A stretch of 47,138 bases of DNA from an uncultured Bacteroidales bacterium (GTDB taxonomy: Bacteria; Bacteroidota; Bacteroidia; Bacteroidales; Paludibacteraceae), in assembly GCA_903830915.1 (NCBI GenBank), contig CAIKVR010000364.1, positions 1 to 47,138 on the forward strand, in the 5' to 3' direction. Numbering within the stretch: the stretch's first letter is position 1; every line of letters begins with the position of its first letter. Position numbers and translations under genes: made by a program. Shown here one piece after another: positions 16,721 to 27,100 of the stretch. The notes under the pieces are model-generated. The model was not told the DNA's origin. It saw only the letters and a program-made list of their open reading frames with translations, and ran no database searches.

Positions 16721-19387
16721 TTAATTCAAACAATAAATTCGCAATGTATTAACCTTGGCCTGATTTACTAAACCATTCATATTTTCGTTTTGTGTTTCAA
16801 AAGTCAGTGTTAGTATATGTGTTCCTTCGGTCAGGTTCATTTGTACAAAATTTGTATTTCCCCGGTTCGACCATTCGTTTTTTCCGCGCTGAGGAAATAC
16901 AACAGTTCCTGCAAAATTACCATCCATATATAAGCTGCGGATGGCGCATTTGTTTTCGGTATTTATCGGTCCATTTCCGTTTGTATAACAAAATTGAATG
17001 GAGTAAGTTCCTGTCTTGTCTATCTTCACATGAATAGTAACTTTTTGATTTTGAGATTTGCTGATCTCTATGTAAGTCTCTTTCTCATTTGCAGAACTTT
17101 CAGAAACTATTTGTTGTGGATTTAATGCTTTATCAACTAACGACAAGCTTACAATAACAGGCTCGGAAGCAAAACCTCCAATTTGATTTTTATCTACTGC
17201 TACGACCTGATATTCAGCAAAATTATCTTGTTGTATCGAAAATTCATTTTCGGTAATCTGTGCTATTTTTAAGCCATTTTTCAGAATGATGTATGACGAA
17301 GCTCCACTGATTTTTGACCAGCTAAGTTTTCCAACTTCATATTTCAATTCGGGTGTTTCAATGCTTGTATAATTGCTTACTTTATTTATAGTGGCATAGA
17401 CCAAATGTTTGTCTGCTAATGTTATTTTAATATTGTGCTTGCCTTTCAGAGTGTAGGGAATTGACGGAGATTTAAGGGATGATCCATCCAACTCAAAGTG
17501 TTTTATTGTATTTCCAAATCCCTGTAAGTCAATATCCAGTACTGCATTTCTGCATTTAAAGTTACTGAGGCTGCGTTTCCCGTTGAAAGATTCCGGCACA
17601 AAAGGTTTGAAGTTCAAACTATATGTTCCAAACTCTATCCCGAATAAAACTTTTTGAACGAGTGCCAGACTCCCTGAAAGACTCCAAAGCATATTGCTGG
17701 AGTTGATTTGAGTTCCGGCAAAATCGCCATTATCAGCCACAAAATTTTCTTTATCTGTAAGAAATAAAGCCGCAGGGCGATACACTGCAGCGAGACTTTC
17801 GAGTACCGAGGCCGGATTACCTGCTTTTGCCGAAGCTATTGCCCAGTAAGTCTGCACAAAAGGCCACACTGCATTGTTGTGGTACGGTGGAATTCCTGGA
17901 ATCTGAGGATAAATGCACGACACTCCGAAGTCCATTTGGGGCATGTTGGAAATAATGCTTTTCGCCTGCTTTTCGTCGGCTATCCCGAAAATTACACAAA
18001 GAGCTTCACCCAATGCTTCTGAACGAGGCGAAACTATTTTATAATTCCGTCCGTAGAGGTATTGTCCATAATAACCTTTGTCGTTCAACCACAGATATTT
18101 GTTGATACCATTTTTAATCTGCATTGCTATTGAAATATATTTTTCAGCTATGGATTTTTCGTCGAGTAACTTTGCCATTTCGCTTAGAACGATATAAGCC
18201 TGATAATGAACTGCATTTGTACCCAAACATTCCGATTCAAAAATATCGGCCGGTTGCATCCAACGCGGATACGTTTGCTCACGCCAATCCAGAAACGAAG
18301 ATTCACCTTTTACCATGCCTGTCGTTGGGTCGTACACATTTTTCAGGTCATCTTCAATGGAGTTTTTAGTGATAACGAATGCCTGTTTGAGCCAATTCAT
18401 TTCACCAGTTACCTTATAAAGTTCCCAGGCTGCAACTGCCCAAATCATGCGGTCGGTTGAAACCGGATATGCACCACCGGTACCTGTATCCTGAATAATC
18501 CGGTTATTTTTCACCTTGCGAAGCAGGCTGTATTTTGCAACTTGAGGTTGAAGGTAAGCCATCGAAAGAATGATGCTGTAGCTGATGTCGCGTGTCCATA
18601 CTCCTGCCCATTCTTTACCTGTACGGAAAGTACTGTCAGGTTCAACTGCATTAATCATTTCCTCGGTAGCCAGATTATAAATGGCATCCGAAACAGGCAA
18701 ACCGGAATTATATTGCGGAAAAGCTGAAATATCTTTGGAGAGTTTCCAGTGTCCTGTAGTTTGTTTTTCATCCTGTTTGTTGTTCATAATCAGGGTGGTT
18801 TCATAGATTCCGTCACTGTCGGGGTCTTTGAGTTCCAGTTCCGGTCGGGTATGCAGATTGTTGAAATCCCACATCAATGGCAGAGAATTTCCGGCAACAT
18901 AAACACCTTTAAAATCAGCCGGATAAAGTTTATCACCATTGTAGAATGTATAAAATCCATTTGTTTTAAAGGCAGTGAAAACCGGACGCATATCCAACCG
19001 AATTGTCCAGACAGTGTTCTGTGGTAGAATTGAATTGCATGGAATAGTTTTGTTATAAGTTAGTTGCTTGCCAAAAACCACGTTGCTAACATATTTCCCA
19101 TTTTCGGGAATCAGGGTTACCCAATGGTCTGTACCTGATGGCATTTCATTGTCACGACAATTGATACTGAATTTAAACTGTATACTGGGGCTGTATTTAT
19201 CAGCTTCCGAACTTCGGTAATCGGACCACATCTCGGATGGAGAAAGCACTTTAGCTATAAAGTTTCCCTGAGTAACACGGTCGGGATAAATGCTGTAGGC
19301 TTTTGATTGATAAAGTGCTTGTGCGCTCAACTGCCAATGTGCAATAATCATCAATACGAGAAATATTTTTTTGATTTTCCGATTCAT
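16721..19387 (-). CDS. Secreted six-hairpin glycosidase (GH63/MGH1-like), putative exo-alpha-glucosidase
   Basis: An 888-residue protein with signal peptide (about 1-22) and no T9SS tail or lipobox, so it is probably periplasmic. An N-terminal beta region (about 25-215) precedes an (alpha/alpha)6 barrel (about 235-590), then an FN3-like domain (about 672-750) and a C-terminal CBM35-like domain (about 755-888). The barrel carries EWAGVWTRDISYS (259-271), where Asp267 sits in the W-[ST]-R-D context typical of GH37/GH63-type enzymes, and DWREQTYPRWM (367-377). The exact family is uncertain: GH63-like, MGH1-like or a relative. No GH13, GH31 or GH97 enzyme is seen in the window, so this is the best candidate to release glucose from imported isomalto- or nigero-oligosaccharides. 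That role is inference. A 650-bp gap upstream suggests its own promoter. Confidence 0.7.
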   Translation of the reverse strand: MNRKIKKIFLVLMIIAHWQLSAQALYQSKAYSIYPDRVTQGNFIAKVLSPSEMWSDYRSSEADKYSPSIQFKFSINCRDNEMPSGTDHWVTLIPENGKYVSNVVFGKQLTYNKTIPCNSILPQNTVWTIRLDMRPVFTAFKTNGFYTFYNGDKLYPADFKGVYVAGNSLPLMWDFNNLHTRPELELKDPDSDGIYETTLIMNNKQDEKQTTGHWKLSKDISAFPQYNSGLPVSDAIYNLATEEMINAVEPDSTFRTGKEWAGVWTRDISYSIILSMAYLQPQVAKYSLLRKVKNNRIIQDTGTGGAYPVSTDRMIWAVAAWELYKVTGEMNWLKQAFVITKNSIEDDLKNVYDPTTGMVKGESSFLDWREQTYPRWMQPADIFESECLGTNAVHYQAYIVLSEMAKLLDEKSIAEKYISIAMQIKNGINKYLWLNDKGYYGQYLYGRNYKIVSPRSEALGEALCVIFGIADEKQAKSIISNMPQMDFGVSCIYPQIPGIPPYHNNAVWPFVQTYWAIASAKAGNPASVLESLAAVYRPAALFLTDKENFVADNGDFAGTQINSSNMLWSLSGSLALVQKVLFGIEFGTYSLNFKPFVPESFNGKRSLSNFKCRNAVLDIDLQGFGNTIKHFELDGSSLKSPSIPYTLKGKHNIKITLADKHLVYATINKVSNYTSIETPELKYEVGKLSWSKISGASSYIILKNGLKIAQITENEFSIQQDNFAEYQVVAVDKNQIGGFASEPVIVSLSLVDKALNPQQIVSESSANEKETYIEISKSQNQKVTIHVKIDKTGTYSIQFCYTNGNGPINTENKCAIRSLYMDGNFAGTVVFPQRGKNEWSNRGNTNFVQMNLTEGTHILTLTFETQNENMNGLVNQAKVNTLRIYCLN

Positions 19388-20037
19388 TTCTAATGTTTTA
19401 TAAATATGAGTATAGGTTTGAGTTTCTAAAATGAATTAATTAAATTTGTTGTGCATAAATTTTCGTTGACAATAATTTTATTCTATTTTACAGATTAGTT
19501 TCCAGACAAAGAAAATCGTAAATAAAAATTCAAGTGAATTAAAATATTAATTTAATTTTTAACGAAACCTTTGCTGAAAAATTAGAGCTTACGATTTCTT
19601 CCCATATTATACCCTCTTTTTTAATTCTCGTACCGTTCTTGTACCTATCCTGTTCTATACCATATTCGGTAATAATACAAATATAATTCATATATAATCC
19701 ACACATAAACCGTATATATTCCATAATTAATAGATATGAATTATATATTAATTATCCATGAAATATTTATTAAAAAAATACATTATAATTACAGTACAGG
19801 TACAGTATAGATTCGGCACAAGTAAGAATATTCTGTAGATATTCATATCATTTTATATACGCTATGATATAAAACCACAGCATACCCAAACCTGTTTAAA
19901 TGTGTATTGTTGCAATTTAATCACACAAAATTTTGCGAATAAACACTTTTATAGTCAACTTAAAGTGGGTTTTAATTGTAAATTTGCGTCTAGGCTGACA
20001 CTCCTAGTTTGTTAATTAACAACCAACTACTAATCAA
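19388..20037. other. 650-bp AT-rich intergenic region without a convincing gene
   Basis: This gap lies between the GH66 gene and the six-hairpin glycosidase gene. It is very AT-rich. A 61-codon minus-strand frame at 19539-19724 looks non-coding. Visible elements are a CAAATATA at 19678-19685 (minus-strand -7 box TATATTTG), a cluster of related TACAGTA/GTACC motifs near 19628-19660 and 19790-19810, and a small CTAGG/CCTAG inverted repeat near 19990-20007 just past the GH66 stop. It probably holds the promoter, and perhaps an operator, of the downstream gene. Confidence 0.55.
19678..19685 (-). promoter_or_regulatory. Possible -7 promoter box (TATATTTG) for the six-hairpin glycosidase
   Basis: The minus strand reads TATATTTG, matching TAnnTTTG, but it lies about 290 nt upstream of the start at 19387 and no -33 TTTG is seen at the normal spacing. 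In such AT-rich sequence a chance match is possible. Confidence 0.3.
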
Positions 20038-21813
20038 CTAATATTCAACAACAACCATATCCCAGTAACGCAATTCCGGTATAATAAAACTCACCTTATT
20101 TGCCAGTTGAGTAAAATTAAGTGAACGCGAAGCCCCACCATTGACATCGGGCGAGGCAATCCATATTTTCTTCACGTTAGCATCGGAAGTCAGAACAACT
20201 TTCGCATCTTTTACCAATGCAGGCATTACCTGAATGCCTGTATTATCGCGCCATTTTTGAGTGGTTGCATTGCTGAAATTGATTAAATGAATCACCTGAC
20301 GGGTATCAACCTTTTTACCGAAAATTGCGACTTTTCCAAGTGAAGCAGGCCAGTTTGAAATGGCAATTTTTGAATCGATTGAACCCAGTGATACTGTGTT
20401 GAATGTACCTCCATCACGCAACAGATTTTCATACGCTACCGAAAAATCGTAATAATTAATCAATGCTTTTTTCAAATCGTCCTTCATCGTAAGGCTGCTG
20501 TTTGGAAAATATTCCCGACAAAGCATGTGTTCACCCATTTCGATATGCGAACCACCGAAAGCAAAAATCACAGCATCGGTTGTCAACACCGAAGGCGTAT
20601 TGAAATAACCCAGAGTACTTGCCATATCGTAGTTCATATAAGCAGCCACCACCGTATTTTTGGTATTATTACATAGGGTATTATTCTGCTTGATAATATT
20701 AGCCAAATCGTTATAACTCTCGGATGGCGACCAGACTTCGGTATATAAGAAATCGGATGTTGAGGTGGCAATTCCGGATTGGCCATATTGAGCCACCGCA
20801 TTCAGCACATTAAATTTGGTGGGTGCAGCAACTTTTATGGCATCAATATAAGGTTTAAACGCATTTGCCAGATAGGCATTTGTTCCATCGTAACGGAATC
20901 GTGTGCCACGATCACCAACCTGGTCCATGTGATAGCCGTCGAATGCCAAGTATTTATACACATTGTTTACTTCGGCGGCCATGTAGTTTTGCCAACCGGT
21001 ATTGGCAGGGTCGAGCAGGTAAAGGTTGCTCAAAAAAGGTGAACTCAGGGCAAAAAAATCACGATTGGTATGCGTAATATCATTGTAAATGTACCATTTC
21101 ACATCCACACCATCGGCTTCGGCATTTTCCCATGCTCCGTATACCAAATCATAGAACATAGCTTTCATTCCACGTCCGTGAGCCGAACTGATATATTGCT
21201 GAATAGTTGCAAAATAGTTATCACGCCCTCCAATGTCTTTCCAACTTGTAAGTGGAGTTGAACCTACCACAGGAAGGGGTTTATGGTGCTTGTTTTGCCA
21301 GTCGTAAAACTGAAGACCATTGATGTGCAGACGGTTCAGATTTGAAATAACTGAATCGACAGTAGTCTGAGCGAGTATCGGGTATTTCGAAATAAAACCA
21401 TAGCGTGGAAATTTTGTCCAAACCGATGAAACATCTATTCCGGTAACTGCATAAATCGTTTCAATGTTATTGGCAGTAGCATAAACCTCGGCTGTATAAC
21501 CACGAAAATCATCAGAAGGAGTGGTCCATTTCCAGCTTGAAGTGCTTACAGTAGCTTCAGAAATAACCGTATTCAGGTATTTATACCTTACTTTCGCTCC
21601 GGTTGGTAAAGTCGAAATATCCATCGAGAAAGTAATATCATCACCGGGTTTATACACTGCTTTATTAGTCAGAATACTTAAATTACTGAAGGTCGGAGTT
21701 GCTGTATTAGCAGGTGCATCGGGAGTTACATCGGGAGTAGTACCTTTGCAACTTGATGTAAACATTGAAATGGACAACAAGATGCATATCAGCGATAGTT
21801 GGAAACGTTTCAT
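20038..21813 (-). CDS. GH66 endo-dextranase, surface lipoprotein
   Basis: A 591-residue protein with a lipoprotein signal (FTSSC, Cys22). An N-terminal Ig-like domain (about 38-128) precedes the TIM barrel (about 135-480) and a C-terminal beta domain. GH66 motifs are FDGYHMDQVGDRG (291-303), with expected nucleophile Asp297, and YTEVW (357-361), with expected acid/base Glu359. The family comprises dextranases and cycloisomaltooligosaccharide glucanotransferases that act on alpha-1,6-glucan. I see no large insert typical of some cyclising enzymes, so hydrolysis is favoured. The gene starts 12 bp after the GH27 gene, so the two are cotranscribed and probably act in sequence on dextran-type chains at the outer membrane. 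Confidence 0.9.
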   Translation of the reverse strand: MKRFQLSLICILLSISMFTSSCKGTTPDVTPDAPANTATPTFSNLSILTNKAVYKPGDDITFSMDISTLPTGAKVRYKYLNTVISEATVSTSSWKWTTPSDDFRGYTAEVYATANNIETIYAVTGIDVSSVWTKFPRYGFISKYPILAQTTVDSVISNLNRLHINGLQFYDWQNKHHKPLPVVGSTPLTSWKDIGGRDNYFATIQQYISSAHGRGMKAMFYDLVYGAWENAEADGVDVKWYIYNDITHTNRDFFALSSPFLSNLYLLDPANTGWQNYMAAEVNNVYKYLAFDGYHMDQVGDRGTRFRYDGTNAYLANAFKPYIDAIKVAAPTKFNVLNAVAQYGQSGIATSTSDFLYTEVWSPSESYNDLANIIKQNNTLCNNTKNTVVAAYMNYDMASTLGYFNTPSVLTTDAVIFAFGGSHIEMGEHMLCREYFPNSSLTMKDDLKKALINYYDFSVAYENLLRDGGTFNTVSLGSIDSKIAISNWPASLGKVAIFGKKVDTRQVIHLINFSNATTQKWRDNTGIQVMPALVKDAKVVLTSDANVKKIWIASPDVNGGASRSLNFTQLANKVSFIIPELRYWDMVVVEY

Positions 21814-21825
21814 AATATTGTTTTA

Positions 21826-24006
21826 TTAAAGGATGATTTTTTCAATGTAGTTTAGTGATTCTGATACGATGTGAATTAATATAATTTTACTAACCAGGGA
21901 CTTATTAAGTGATATGCTGAATTCTGCATTGGATGATTTGCCCTGATAAATACGTTGTCCATTTAAATTAATGAGTTCAGTTTCCGAAAATTGATTAGTA
22001 GGCAACTGTACATAAATTTTCCCATCTGTGCTGTTATAATTTACTTTAATCTTATTGTTGTTTGCTGGCACGTAAGCAGTCAGCGCATTATTTATTGAAT
22101 AATTTAACATGGCATCATTAAATGAAAATGTATAATTTCCTGCTGTTGGAATGGTGAAAATTACATTTGGCAAACCGCCTGTTGTGATTTGACAGGTTCC
22201 TGAAAGACCGGTAGCATTACCCCAGTCTATGCCTGTCCAGTTGGATGTATTGGCAAATTTCATTTGATAACTACCGGTTTGTAGTGCAACCGTACTACTT
22301 ATCCAGTTATTTCCTCCGGTATTTGTCAGCGGATTGGCTGGCAGATTCCATGCATTAAATGTACCGCCGACAAACATTGCAGCTTGTGGAGCAATTGTTG
22401 AAACGGTATAGGTTTCGGAGCTAACAAATGAATTTTCCATGCCCGATTTTACGGCAATTGCCTTTATGACTGTATTCGACGAAATAAGAATTGCTTTTGT
22501 AAATGGGTTGGATGAAGTTGATGGAGTCGTTCCATCAAGCGTGTAAAAAACACTTGCTCCGACTGTGGAAGTTGTGAGATTTACTATACATCCACCGGAA
22601 AATGTTCCGGTCTTTTCACTCATTGCAGGTGAAGCAACTTTAGTTGTATTTGCCGAAATTCTGAAAACCTGACAGGCATTTGTAGCAACTGTTCTGCTCA
22701 ATGAACTTACACTTCCAACATCAGAATGACTCCACAAATCGCGGACAAAAACATTTCCGCTAAGTCCTAAATCTGTCGACAGATTGATGGAACGTGTTTG
22801 AGAACTGTTTTCCCGATTAAAAAAACCAACAATCCAGTCGCCGTTACTCATTTGTCCTTTCCAAACCTGACTCAATACATTGGTAGGGTCACCGGATAAG
22901 GGTTTCCCGACAAAACCATCCTGATTTAAGGCAAGCAATTCTGCGTTCTGATAAATCCAGAGTGAATTTCCAATTGTATTATACTGATCGGCAACTGAAA
23001 CCGGCCCTCCGGCCATCAGGTGTAGCGAAACCACAGTTTTACGCTCTTCATCATTACTGTAGGTATTCAAGCGGATAAAATCACCATCGAGAATCAGTTT
23101 TCCTTTTCCTGCTATTTTCGACCAATAGCTATATCCATCAAATGGATTAGCATACTGTGACCAACCGTTACGTTTAACGCCACGGGCATTATCGCTAAAC
23201 CGTGTCCATGTACCTTCTGAACAATCTTCGTCAATTCTGACCATGTGACCGTATTTTTGTTCGGTAACACCATCGTTATTCAGATTCGGCATAACCAAAC
23301 TCAGAAACATTCCGTTTGCATCACAGGCTTCATGTATCCATTGTAATGCGGTTTGGTAATTGGCAAGGGTGCGAACAGGTCCGACTGTTCCCAAATATCT
23401 GTCCCAGCCACTTTCATACCACGATAGAAAATCGACCCGAAAATACTTCACTCCCATATCAGCGTAGTGTTGCACACATCCTTTTACATATTCCTTAGCT
23501 CCCGGTCGGTCAACCTGAAGCCAAGTAAACCATTTCGCGTTTTCAGAAGTATTTATCAAGCTTGAAAGTAAAATATTTGTTCCAATAACTTTTGCACCAG
23601 CATTGGCAGCGTTACTATTTACCCAAAGTGGATTGTCATAAATTCCGAGTGTCATTCCTTTACTTTGCAGAAATGAAGACCACCAGGCATAATCATGTGC
23701 CCACATCGACGAATGTTTGGTACGATATCCGTATTGGTCATAGCTCATTACATCACCCCAGCCATCAACACAAACCATAGTGTAACCACAATTTTTCAAA
23801 TTTGTATCCACCCAATTAATATTAGCCAGGAAATCGGATTCTGAAATATAATTATTCGCAACACCTGCTTTTTCCTGTAGATAATTATTTTCATAAACAT
23901 CCCAGTATAGTGGTGCTTTATATGGATTTACAGGGTTTTGAGAAATTAGATTCGTAGAAATTAATAGCAATAAAGAGGAAATTATTGATTTGATATTATT
24001 TTTCAT
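21826..24006 (-). CDS. GH27 isomaltodextranase-like enzyme with alpha-glucan-binding domain and T9SS tail
   Basis: A 726-residue secreted enzyme with signal peptide (1-22) and a GH27 barrel (about 28-365). YFRVDF (188-193) places the nucleophile at Asp192, and RIDED (257-261) gives Asp261 as acid/base. The galactosidase DD[CG]W motif is replaced by VDGWGD (80-85), which argues against a plain alpha-galactosidase. After a beta-sandwich come a chitobiase C-terminal-type domain (about 455-533), a SusE/F- or CBM48-like domain (about 538-636, MFVGGTFNAWNLPANP) and a T9SS tail (about 655-726). Isomaltodextranase, which releases isomaltose from dextran, is a known GH27 activity and fits the GH66 partner 12 bp downstream. 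Beta-L-arabinopyranosidase is the other known GH27 option. Confidence 0.82.
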   Translation of the reverse strand: MKNNIKSIISSLLLLISTNLISQNPVNPYKAPLYWDVYENNYLQEKAGVANNYISESDFLANINWVDTNLKNCGYTMVCVDGWGDVMSYDQYGYRTKHSSMWAHDYAWWSSFLQSKGMTLGIYDNPLWVNSNAANAGAKVIGTNILLSSLINTSENAKWFTWLQVDRPGAKEYVKGCVQHYADMGVKYFRVDFLSWYESGWDRYLGTVGPVRTLANYQTALQWIHEACDANGMFLSLVMPNLNNDGVTEQKYGHMVRIDEDCSEGTWTRFSDNARGVKRNGWSQYANPFDGYSYWSKIAGKGKLILDGDFIRLNTYSNDEERKTVVSLHLMAGGPVSVADQYNTIGNSLWIYQNAELLALNQDGFVGKPLSGDPTNVLSQVWKGQMSNGDWIVGFFNRENSSQTRSINLSTDLGLSGNVFVRDLWSHSDVGSVSSLSRTVATNACQVFRISANTTKVASPAMSEKTGTFSGGCIVNLTTSTVGASVFYTLDGTTPSTSSNPFTKAILISSNTVIKAIAVKSGMENSFVSSETYTVSTIAPQAAMFVGGTFNAWNLPANPLTNTGGNNWISSTVALQTGSYQMKFANTSNWTGIDWGNATGLSGTCQITTGGLPNVIFTIPTAGNYTFSFNDAMLNYSINNALTAYVPANNNKIKVNYNSTDGKIYVQLPTNQFSETELINLNGQRIYQGKSSNAEFSISLNKSLVSKIILIHIVSESLNYIEKIIL

Positions 24007-24061
24007 TCAATGGTTATTTTTTGAAGATTTAGGTTTGATTTATTTTATCTTTTTAAAATTA

Positions 24062-24096
24062 TTTCCTGTCTGCAACTCTTTAGTACAGACAGGAAA
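24062..24096 (-). terminator. Intergenic hairpin after giant protein C
   Basis: A perfect 11-bp stem (arms 24062-24072 and 24086-24096, 13-base loop) lies between the protein C stop and the GH27 start. On the minus strand it is followed by an A/T-rich stretch with several Ts. No promoter box is seen before GH27, so partial read-through is likely. Confidence 0.6.
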
Positions 24097-24131
24097 TTAC
24101 CCGGAAAAAGTTGTTACGGTTTATTTAAAAA

Positions 24132-27100
24132 TCAATCAATTATTATTTTCACTGTTGTTGTTTTCCCCGCGTTTTTCAATGTTACTAAATAAACTCCTCC
24201 ATCAAGCTGTGATTGTAGTAAAGTATTCTTTTCAGTCAATTTCTGTACTATCATTTTCTGACCTGATATGTTGTATACCGAAACAGAGCTTTCACTAGTT
24301 GGAGTTCCATTCAACATTATCTGATTATTCGCATTTTTGTAAATCCAAACATTATTATTCGAATAATTACTAATTCCGGTAGACACCGATGGTGCTTTGA
24401 AAATAAGAGAGAATCGATTGGTTGTTTCACTTATATCAGAGTTGAAAGTATAATCAGATGCAGTCAAATCCTGCTCTGCATTAAACAATTTATCACGGAG
24501 AATAACCTGAGTTCCTCTATCAAAATTCAATATCTGAGATGCTTTGATGCTGAAATTTCCTATTGAACCTGTTGAAAAGCCAAGCGGTATTTCTGTGTCA
24601 TAAGGTATTGAATTCATGCCGTTAATGGCCAACTGGTCGCTGCCAGTTGTGGTAAATATCTCCGGAATGGATGCAGATCCATTAGAATATTTACGCGAAT
24701 CATAATCATCGAACCCATTGGAAGCATCTGTATTACTGTATAAAACCGTTTCGTCATAATTAAGACCATTGGATACCTGCAAACGCAGCAAGGATTGAGT
24801 CATTGTTTTTGCAACAGGTACACGCAAAATATTATTACTATCATCAATATGTGAACGTTTGCTATTTCGGAAAGTAAGGGAACCGGAATTGAATCCATTC
24901 TTTATACGTACCCAAAATGATTGCATAGGTGAGATAACACCTACAAGTGGTTTTCCACTAAGTGAAATAGAAGCTGCAGGGGTTTTCAGATTATAGGTAT
25001 CAAAAACATATGCACTATTCCCGGCATTTCTTGAACGCAACCAATAAGAAGATTCTAAATGAACGGTATCACTTATGGAGGTGAATGTTGCCAGGTTGAC
25101 ATACGATGGATAAGGATTCCCAATCAGATTAAAACCATGTTTTGGATTGGCTGAGGTATAAGTCAACCCACTTACAGTTTGATCACCTGTATTCAGTCCG
25201 GTTCCTGTAAAGGTTAGAGTAGAGGTAATACTCGGTTTTACAATATACCCCGTTCCAATGGCCATGGTTCCTGCACTTACCGTATTCCAAACTGCACCGG
25301 CAGCATATCCATTGACTCCTGTTGCCTGATTTGCATCACTTTCGGTGTACGAATAGAAAGTTGGTGTACCTGTATCTACCGTTGGTAAAGATGATGCTCC
25401 TGAAACAGGTGAACTCATATACCAGTTTCGGGAAGATTCCATATATTGCTTTACATTCACTGTTCCTGAACCACTTATACTGGCAGGAGTAAGTATGGTA
25501 GCTGTACCTGTAGCATCTGATAATAAATTCAATGTTCCTCCATTACTCATGGTTGAACTTACAGTTAATTGCTTGCCTGCGGCAATTAAAAGTGAACCAG
25601 AACTATTTATAGTTAAATTAGAAACAGTAAGATTGCCTGCAACTGATTGAGTCCCGCTTGTATTTCCAATAGCAAGAGTAGTATAAACCGGTGTTGTATA
25701 TATTGTTTGTCCACCGGTTGCTGCGTTGTAATTTACAGTACCATCTATCGTTACTGTTGAAAAATTTATAGGAAAATTACTTCCTGTCTGACCACCGCTT
25801 ATTCCGCCCAGATTCATTGTACCAGCAACGGTTAATGTTCCACCGGAAGAGCCCCTATTGGCTGTATAAGCACCTAAATCCAATATTGCTCCTGAAGCAA
25901 TACTTAAATCACCACCTATAGTTTTGGAATTATTTAAAACTACTGTAGTACCCGGATTTTGTATTGTAACATTTAATGGATAATTAGTTGTAGGCCATTC
26001 TTTATCAGTTACGGTAAATGATCCGCCTGTGTTATAAACAATTGACCCGCCTGAAGAATAGTTTGCTGCAGCATTTGTTGTAGCTAATGCTCCGTTGGTG
26101 GTATTATTACTTTGAATATATCCATTTAAATTTATTTGCAATGTACCGTTTACAGTAAATGAGCCATGTTTACATAATATACCCCGACTGAGTGCCAATG
26201 TGCCACCACTGTTTACATTGATATTAAAGAATTTCTTTTCATCATCGGCACTTGCAGTAGCATTACCCGTAAACGTTGTTGTACTGCCCGATGCAATCGT
26301 GAGTTGTAAATCGTTATTAGTTCCATTTTCAGTTCCATAAACTGCACCACCCGATAAGTTTATGGTTTGTGTTGTGCCACTCATTGTCAATGTACGAAGT
26401 GCCCCGTGGGCTTGCAACGCACCACCTGTAATTGTCAGATCACCGGTCAATGAACGGTCTCCGGTTAGTTGAATCCAGGAATTTGAACTTAATATTACAG
26501 AGGACGGACCTGCTGAAGCCGGCCATTCTAAACTTTGGTTATATTTGGTTACATAACCGTTGTTCAGATTGTAGTTTAATATTGCTGCCGAACCATAAAC
26601 CGGAGAATTGGTCAATAAGGTTGTTCCGCTATTCATGATTAATGTTCCATTCACCGTAGGAGCATTGTTCAGGGTAGTTGTACCATTCAAAGTCAGATTA
26701 TTAAAAGTTGAAGCTCCCGTAATGGTTGCAGTTCCGGCAAAAGTAACTAGTCCGACACCTCCCAGACTTGCAGTACCGTTGTTAGTTAGCGAACCACCTG
26801 CATTAATAGTCAATGCGCCTGAAGTTCCCAATGTCAAACTTTTTCCTGAATTTATGGTTACAGAAACAGGATTGTTTGTTGCAGTAGCATTCAACGTTAC
26901 CGCATTGGCAATTTGGACAGCTGAAGCTGCTGAAGGTATTGCTCCTCCCAACCAGGTTGAACCGGTATTCCAATCACCATTAGCTGTGGAAATATAACCG
27001 AGGTTTGTATAAGTGGCAGCACTTGTTGCAGTAGCTGTACCATCGGTCAGCCATAGAGTACCTGTGGCATCAATGGCATTGAAAGTGATCGTAGTTGGAT

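Noticed and set aside
19539-19724. 61-codon minus-strand frame in the long intergenic region
   Set aside because: The translation is an AT-driven mix of Ile, Lys and Tyr without a recognisable motif, it overlaps the promoter-like box, and it has no partner gene nearby.
21826-24006. Alpha-galactosidase call for the GH27 enzyme
   Set aside because: The DD[CG]W substrate motif of GH27 galactosidases is replaced by VDGWGD, and the partner is a GH66 dextranase with an alpha-glucan-binding-like domain in the same protein. Isomaltodextranase is the better fit.
26608-26997. 129-codon plus-strand open frame, and other plus-strand frames across proteins A, B and C
   Set aside because: They lie antisense to long, clearly coding T9SS proteins rich in Gly, Ser, Thr and Asn. 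Such biased composition opens antisense frames, and the translations show no domain or signal.
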